A DNA stretch of 64,000 bases from Lepeophtheirus salmonis (lineage: Eukaryota > Arthropoda > Copepoda > Siphonostomatoida > Caligidae), in contig NC_052138.2 in assembly GCF_016086655.4 (NCBI RefSeq), positions 30,019,403-30,083,402 on the forward strand, written 5' to 3'. Numbering within the stretch: the first letter of the stretch is position 1; each line of letters starts with the position of its first letter. This document shows, one piece after another, positions 59,675-64,000 of the stretch. A model generated the notes under the pieces. That model ran no database searches and had not been told where the DNA came from. It saw nothing but the letters and a program-made list of their open reading frames with translations. A program made the translations under genes and the position numbers.

Positions 59675-60241
59675 ATGGATGTACCAATCCCTCCTACAAT
59701 ATTATGCCTTGGAACTACAGGATCAGGAAAATCTACTTTATTAAGGAATCTTCAACTCAAGGATGACCCCTCACAGGCACGGGAAACAGTTCCTACAATG
59801 GGCACAAATTTGTCGATTATCAGTCGTAAAAAAAGTACAAATCCAAATGATGCATTGACAAAGGATGACATTGTAGTGGTACGGGAGATTGGTGGAACAA
59901 TGGTGCAGCTGTGGCCCTCATTCATTGAGCCCATTAATACGAGAGGGATCCTTTATGTCATTGATGCATCAGAGCCAGAGTCTCTAGGAAAAGCTACAAT
60001 ACATCTTTTAGAGTTTCTCAATCATCCAAATTTGAATGAGAATGTGGAGGTATTAATTGTTTTTTCCAAGACAGACATCAAATGCTCAAGATCCCTCTCA
60101 GAGTTTAAGTTTATCATGAGATTGAATCACATCATAGCCTCAAGCAAACGATATATTTCTCACTTACAATTTAATGCAGAGTCTCAAGAGAATCAAGATA
60201 AAATTCTGGAATGGTGTTTTAAATTTTCTAATTTTTGTTAA
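59675..60241 (+). CDS. ARL16: ADP-ribosylation-factor-like protein 16 homologue (atypical small GTPase)
   Basis: The 188-residue single-exon protein has a small-GTPase fold. The P-loop is GTTGSGKS (13-20). The segment VPTMGTNLS (39-47) holds the switch I threonine and equals the 'RPTVGTNL' of animal ARL16. REIGG (70-74) replaces the WDxGG of ordinary ARLs, as in ARL16. GILYVIDASEPESL matches 'LLFVMDASDPTQL'. The base-recognition motif NKxD reads SKTD (131-134), so the usual Asn is missing. There is no N-terminal Gly at position 2 for myristoylation. Human ARL16 is about 197 residues. The family has been linked to cilia and to modulation of RIG-I signalling in mammals. The role here is inferred from family membership only. 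Its poly(A) signal AATAAA (60261-60266) lies within 5 bases of the SBDS stop codon. Confidence 0.9.
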   Translation: MDVPIPPTILCLGTTGSGKSTLLRNLQLKDDPSQARETVPTMGTNLSIISRKKSTNPNDALTKDDIVVVREIGGTMVQLWPSFIEPINTRGILYVIDASEPESLGKATIHLLEFLNHPNLNENVEVLIVFSKTDIKCSRSLSEFKFIMRLNHIIASSKRYISHLQFNAESQENQDKILEWCFKFSNFC

Positions 60242-60270
60242 TTTATTCAATGTTAAATTTAATAAATAGA
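60242..60270. terminator. Shared 29-base tail-to-tail junction with opposed poly(A) signals
   Basis: Between the ARL16 stop (60239-60241) and the SBDS stop (60271-60273) there are 29 bases. They contain TTTATT at 60242-60247 (AATAAA on the minus strand, for SBDS) and AATAAA at 60261-60266 (for ARL16). Because cleavage falls some 10-30 bases beyond the signal, each mature transcript should run into the other gene's coding end. Confidence 0.75.
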
Positions 60271-61026
60271 TTATAAAGTTTCTTCTTCTTCAATGACTTC
60301 TTTTAAAGTTAATAGCTCCATGCTTCCCTTTCCTTTGGTTACGGATCTGATGGATTCTTCAATGTTTCTGTAATCTCCTGGGTCAATAAAGGCAATGATA
60401 ACACATTCTCCTTCATCTGTGGTATCTTCTTTTTCAAAAGAGATTCCCGAGAGTTCTTTTTTCATAGGCTTTGTGCAAGAGACTGGGAAAATGAGTTTAA
60501 CTTGCATTCGAGCAATCTCAATGGAAATGGAGGCCTGTAATTTGAGAACAGTATCTCTAACTTGTTGTTTGGCTGATTTATTGGGCTTAATTGCTATGTG
60601 ACACTCTTTCATTGCTTTTTCAATCATGGAGATGGAGTAAGGTCTTTTCGTATCTGGATTGACACATTTGTTTGACAAAGTAGTGGCTAAATCCTTAAAG
60701 AGAGCACCTTGTTGAGCAACTCTTTCCTTATCTGATACTTGAAGATCCCCCTTCTGTAATATAATTTTACAAATCTCCGTTTGATCTGTTACACCATCGA
60801 AAGCCTTAGCGATATCCTCTTTCTTGGCAGTCTGGCCTTTGGAAACATTTGCAAAAAGCGTATGGGACTGTAAAACTTCATCTATATCTTTTTCAATCCC
60901 TTGGCGCCAAGACAGAACTTTATTCTTGTAGCAAGCGATTTCAAAGCGTTTTCCAGCCTTCTTGATCCGGACGACAGCGACATTCGTTAATAACTTCTGA
61001 TTTGTAGGCGTGTTTATTCGTGACAT
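60271..61026 (-). CDS. SBDS: Ribosome maturation protein SBDS
   Basis: SBDS works with the GTPase EFL1 to release eIF6 from newly made 60S ribosomal subunits. The single-exon gene gives 251 residues from the ATG at 61026 (MSRINTPTNQKLLTNVAVVR), against 250 in human. The open frame continues upstream but without another plausible ATG. The N-terminal FYSH domain is clear: FEIACYKNKVLSWRQGIEKD, the DEVLQSHTLFANVSKG run and AKKEDIAKAF. The central helical domain holds QTEICKIILQKGDLQVSDKE and CVNPDTKRPYSISMIEKAMK. The C-terminal ferredoxin-like domain ends with DPGDYRNIEESIRSVTKGKG and an acidic tail. No key segment is missing. Confidence 0.97.
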   Translation of the reverse strand: MSRINTPTNQKLLTNVAVVRIKKAGKRFEIACYKNKVLSWRQGIEKDIDEVLQSHTLFANVSKGQTAKKEDIAKAFDGVTDQTEICKIILQKGDLQVSDKERVAQQGALFKDLATTLSNKCVNPDTKRPYSISMIEKAMKECHIAIKPNKSAKQQVRDTVLKLQASISIEIARMQVKLIFPVSCTKPMKKELSGISFEKEDTTDEGECVIIAFIDPGDYRNIEESIRSVTKGKGSMELLTLKEVIEEEETL

Positions 61027-61518
61027 TGTGTAGAATGCTTCAGTATCACAAGAGTATCTTTTTAAGATTGAAGAGTGACTTATACTTGACCAATGTTGCA
61101 ATTTGAATTCAGAATGACTATTCGATGATTCCCATGTTTTATCAGTTATCACTTCTAACTTCTATTAATATGTGCGTAAATCCACGTTCCCTTCTCTTGA
61201 ATTTCACTATGTTTCTTTCCTGTTTTTCCCCTTCTCTCTCTCTCTTCGTCTCTTTCTGTTTTGTTCTTTCTTTCACCATCACTCGCTCTTTTCATACTTA
61301 AGTTTCAATTCATTGTTAAAGTACCGATAATTTAATGATAGACTCTCACGAAAGAAACGATATTATTTATCCAAGTACATATTATTACGTGGCTCATCGT
61401 CCTCTATCAAGTCATTTCCACAAAGAGTACATAAAAAAGTATCAAAAATAATTTCCTATAACAACGTTCTATATCATTCTTGTATCACTTAGTATTACAC
61501 AATCAGAGTAAATTATGA
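61027..61518. promoter_or_regulatory. Region upstream of SBDS and downstream of the F-box/actin-related gene
   Basis: The gap is 492 bases, with both flanking genes on the minus strand. A pyrimidine-rich stretch at 61190-61290 ('ctctctctctcttcgtctct') is a purine tract on the coding strand and could act in the SBDS 5' region. Nothing more specific is seen. Confidence 0.4.
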
Positions 61519-63676
61519 TTAGCATCTCTCTTGAACACAGCCGCTAGTAAGTTGATGAGATCCAAAAAGTATATATTCCTCTCTAGATATCCACAAAGGA
61601 GTTCCAGGCTGATGTAATGATTGATTAGTATTATCTATTGGGAATATTATTATATATTAATAAATCATTGCATGAAGCACAAATTAAACCTACTCATACC
61701 ATAATCTTGTGGAATTCTGACACCATTGGCACCCATGACAGTATTCCATGAATGATTTCCAGAGGGAAATAATCGAACATTGATAATTGGCGCGTGTTCA
61801 GGGAGGATTTCTCTTAAATCACTGGATAATCTCTGCACAAAACCTTCAAGTCCAGCATTACCACCTGATGAATAACAATTGAGTGACAAAGTCCAGAAGA
61901 CTTGAAAATATTTAGCAACACTAACCTGATATGAGTATATTCGAAAAACAGTCTTTGACATAGTTACTGGGTAAATCCCTTGCAGCTTCACTAACCATCT
62001 GCGGTAAATTCAAAGAGGCGTACATCATTTCAGGGGCTAAATATAACTCAGAAGACAGGGTTACTTCCGTCATTTCTAATCGCTTATGATGATCCCTTTG
62101 AGATTTAATATGAAGTGTTTCGAATTTTCCATTTTTAAGTTCATTTTCTCTAGATAAGTTAAGGGAAAGACGACATTTTTGCTTGACTGTAGATGTATCT
62201 AAGCTTGATATAGTAGCCTAAAAATAGTCAAGATAGAATAAGATCGAATATATCCCAATAGAATCATTACTCCATCTGCATCCTTGTTATCCTTCCATGT
62301 TAACGCTTGTTTAAGAAATTGTGAAACATGCCATCCGCCTATAGACATAATTTGAGTTCTTTTTTCACAGACCATTCCATCAAAAACTACCCAGACTGAG
62401 GTACTTGTTGCTCCACTATCAATAACGATGCATGTTTCAGCCTCAAATAATTGAGACAAGGCTAAAGCTTTGGGTAGTAAGCATAACCTATGGGTAAGAA
62501 TGAGTAGGGAAACTTCACTCAATGTAATCTAATACTACCTTGAGATTTTGATTTCTTCAAAAAGAAACTTTAATAAATGTTCTTTTACACCAGAAAGCAG
62601 TCCAGCTGGTTCAGTAAGAATGAAAGAACAATTGGGTCTTTGTAGGTCACTAATTAATTGAAATTGATGAAATATATGAGACAAATATGTACGAACAACA
62701 GGGAAGGCAGCATCATTTTCCAAGGCAAGAAGAGGAGACAATAAATCAATGTTCTCAGCTCCAAGAATAGAAGCGGTATCTTTACAATAACCATTGGTAA
62801 GAGGAGATATTGCAGATACATTACGGAATTCCTCTTCATAATAAGACGGAAGAAATCCTCTCATTTTGTGCTTACTACTGGAAACCATTTCTCTTTCAAA
62901 TAGTAAGCGATTTACTTTGTCATCTTCACAAAAGAGACAAAACGGACGACTCATGCGAGGTTGGAGCAACATATCAGACAAGGACTGTGAACAATATTCA
63001 AGGGCAGTGTGAGAAGTCATTTCTATAAATAAAAAGATAAGGATATTGCTTCGGAATAAGAAAGGTTCTGCACATTATTACTACTTAAGGAATCGTTGAA
63101 ATGCAATTTTCGACATTCTTGTCGATCCAAAGTAGTATCGCAATCAAAGCAACGCAGCACTTTGGGTACAGCAACCATGGAGAGGTGTCTTTTGAGAGAA
63201 AAGTCCGCAGTGATGAGCCAAGTCATCTTTCCTCCGATGTCCAAGGCTATCTTATCGTTCCTATCTTCCATACACGAGGGCAGACACGTAAATTCCTTAC
63301 AGTAGGAGCACCTTCCAGCTATTAGGGGTCCAGAGAGACCTTTATACACCAAGATACGCCAGAGCCTTCCACAAACGTCTTTGTAATTAATGGAAGGGTC
63401 ATCCTTATTGATGGGGATGGGAAACGTAAAGGGAGTTTTTGAGGAGAGTTTCGTCCATTGATGCTTCCACACCCGATGATTCTCTCCCATCTGTTTGGAA
63501 ATTTGACAAGCACAAGAATACGAGAGAACATCTAAAGGGTCGATCATCATTAAGATCTTGACATGAAGCTCAATTGGAAGATCGAAAAGGCCCGTGAAGG
63601 ATCCTTGCGATCCTACCTCTTCCATCATATCTAATAAATAGTCACTAAAACTACTCACTAAAACGGAACTTAACAT
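61519..63676 (-). CDS. F-box protein with Cys-rich segment and diverged actin-like (ARP) domain, six exons, 621 residues
   Basis: Exons on the minus strand: 63676-63085, 63022-62539, 62487-62271, 62217-61926, 61864-61700 and 61634-61519. All introns are GT-AG, 51 to 65 bases long, and every junction keeps phase, giving exactly 622 codons with stop. An F-box lies near residues 29-75 (LFDLPIELHVKILMMIDPLD), the SKP1-binding module of SCF ubiquitin ligases. A cysteine-rich part follows (CSYCKEFTCLPSC; LRCFDCDTTLDRQEC), perhaps zinc-binding. From exon 2 on, actin-fold motifs appear in order: LLFE-like LKFLFEEIKIS, LCLLPKALALSQLF, the phosphate-2 motif CIVIDSGATSTSVW (378-391), IMSIGGWHVSQFL, the adenosine motif ILISGGNAGLEGFVQRLSSD (525-544) and the C-terminal PLWISREEY. 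The phosphate-1 loop is not obvious. Arabidopsis ARP8 is a known F-box/actin protein, and I know of no well-described animal counterpart. The ATG is preceded by TTG in the same frame. A second Met pair lies at residues 17-18. Confidence 0.82.
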
Positions 63677-64000
63677 CAATTATCACTCAACCTCTATTTC
63701 AACTCTACAGCTAATGCTTCAACAGCTCATCAGCTACTGTATGTTCATTGTCCTATTCGCTAATTCTAATTACCGTTACGCGCAGCCACATAATGATCAA
63801 TGATAGTGATAATTTGTTGTCTTAATTATTAATTAATATTACTATTTTTCCAGGTAGGTATTTTATTGATTTCTTATTAATAATTATATGTTTTCATTAC
63901 TTACCAACTGTCGTCCAATTCTTCGGAAATCATTTTTTTACTAATAAAAATACATAATATATTATTGACTATCGTCATTGAAATATTAAATAGTAACAAT
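63677..64000. promoter_or_regulatory. Upstream region of the F-box/actin-related gene
   Basis: It contains no open frame of note. It should include the promoter of the minus-strand gene and possibly that of a neighbour beyond the window. An AT-rich palindromic run 'ttaattattaattaatatta' is visible near 63820. Confidence 0.4.

Noticed and set aside
61027..61152. N-terminal extension of SBDS by about 42 residues
   Set aside because: It would need a GTG start and has no counterpart in SBDS. The ATG at 61026 gives the family length.
63023..63679. TTG start at 63679 for the F-box/actin-related gene
   Set aside because: Eukaryotic translation starts at ATG. The ATG three bases on (63676) was used.
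1..64000. tRNA, rRNA, CRISPR arrays, bacterial operons or defence systems
   Set aside because: I looked for tRNA-like T-arm words, spaced identical repeats and operon-type gene packing and saw none. The window is eukaryotic.

Overview
The window is strongly AT-rich, repeat-laden eukaryotic DNA from an arthropod-like animal. The evidence is short GT-AG introns (about 50 to 65 bases), animal single-copy genes (IFT43, ARL16, SBDS, a nuclear receptor) and heavy decay of Tc1/mariner and hAT transposons. From memory of transposase style and base composition I think of a parasitic copepod such as a salmon louse. That species call is inference, not something the sequence proves.

Layout. Positions 1 to about 54,900 are a gene-poor, transposon-dominated region. 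The only host-like gene in it is a damaged THAP-domain gene at 908-1524. The rest holds one intact DD37D (maT-like) Tc1/mariner element at 18280-19614, about ten decayed transposase fragments of Tc1/mariner, pogo and hAT type, a degenerate gag-like zinc-knuckle ORF, several short non-autonomous elements whose ends and target duplications can be read, and long AT-rich stretches where I see nothing.

Positions 55,009 to 63,676 are a compact gene cluster. In order: a two-exon single-pass membrane protein (+), IFT43 (+), a two-exon nuclear-receptor-type DNA-binding protein without a ligand-binding domain (-), ARL16 (+), SBDS (-), and a six-exon gene (-) joining an F-box, a Cys-rich segment and a diverged actin fold. 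IFT43 and the receptor are tail-to-tail, the receptor and ARL16 are head-to-head, and ARL16 and SBDS are tail-to-tail with only 29 bases between stop codons. IFT43 and ARL16 both point to cilium biology. SBDS serves ribosome maturation.

The two most interesting items are the F-box/actin-related fusion, whose six exons I could join in frame to a clean 621-codon reading frame, and the receptor protein, whose second zinc finger has a 16-residue loop where 9 is usual and which carries a coiled coil in place of a ligand-binding domain. I found no tRNA, rRNA or CRISPR, and no bacterial-type operon. Exon borders are my own reading of splice sites and have not been checked against transcripts.
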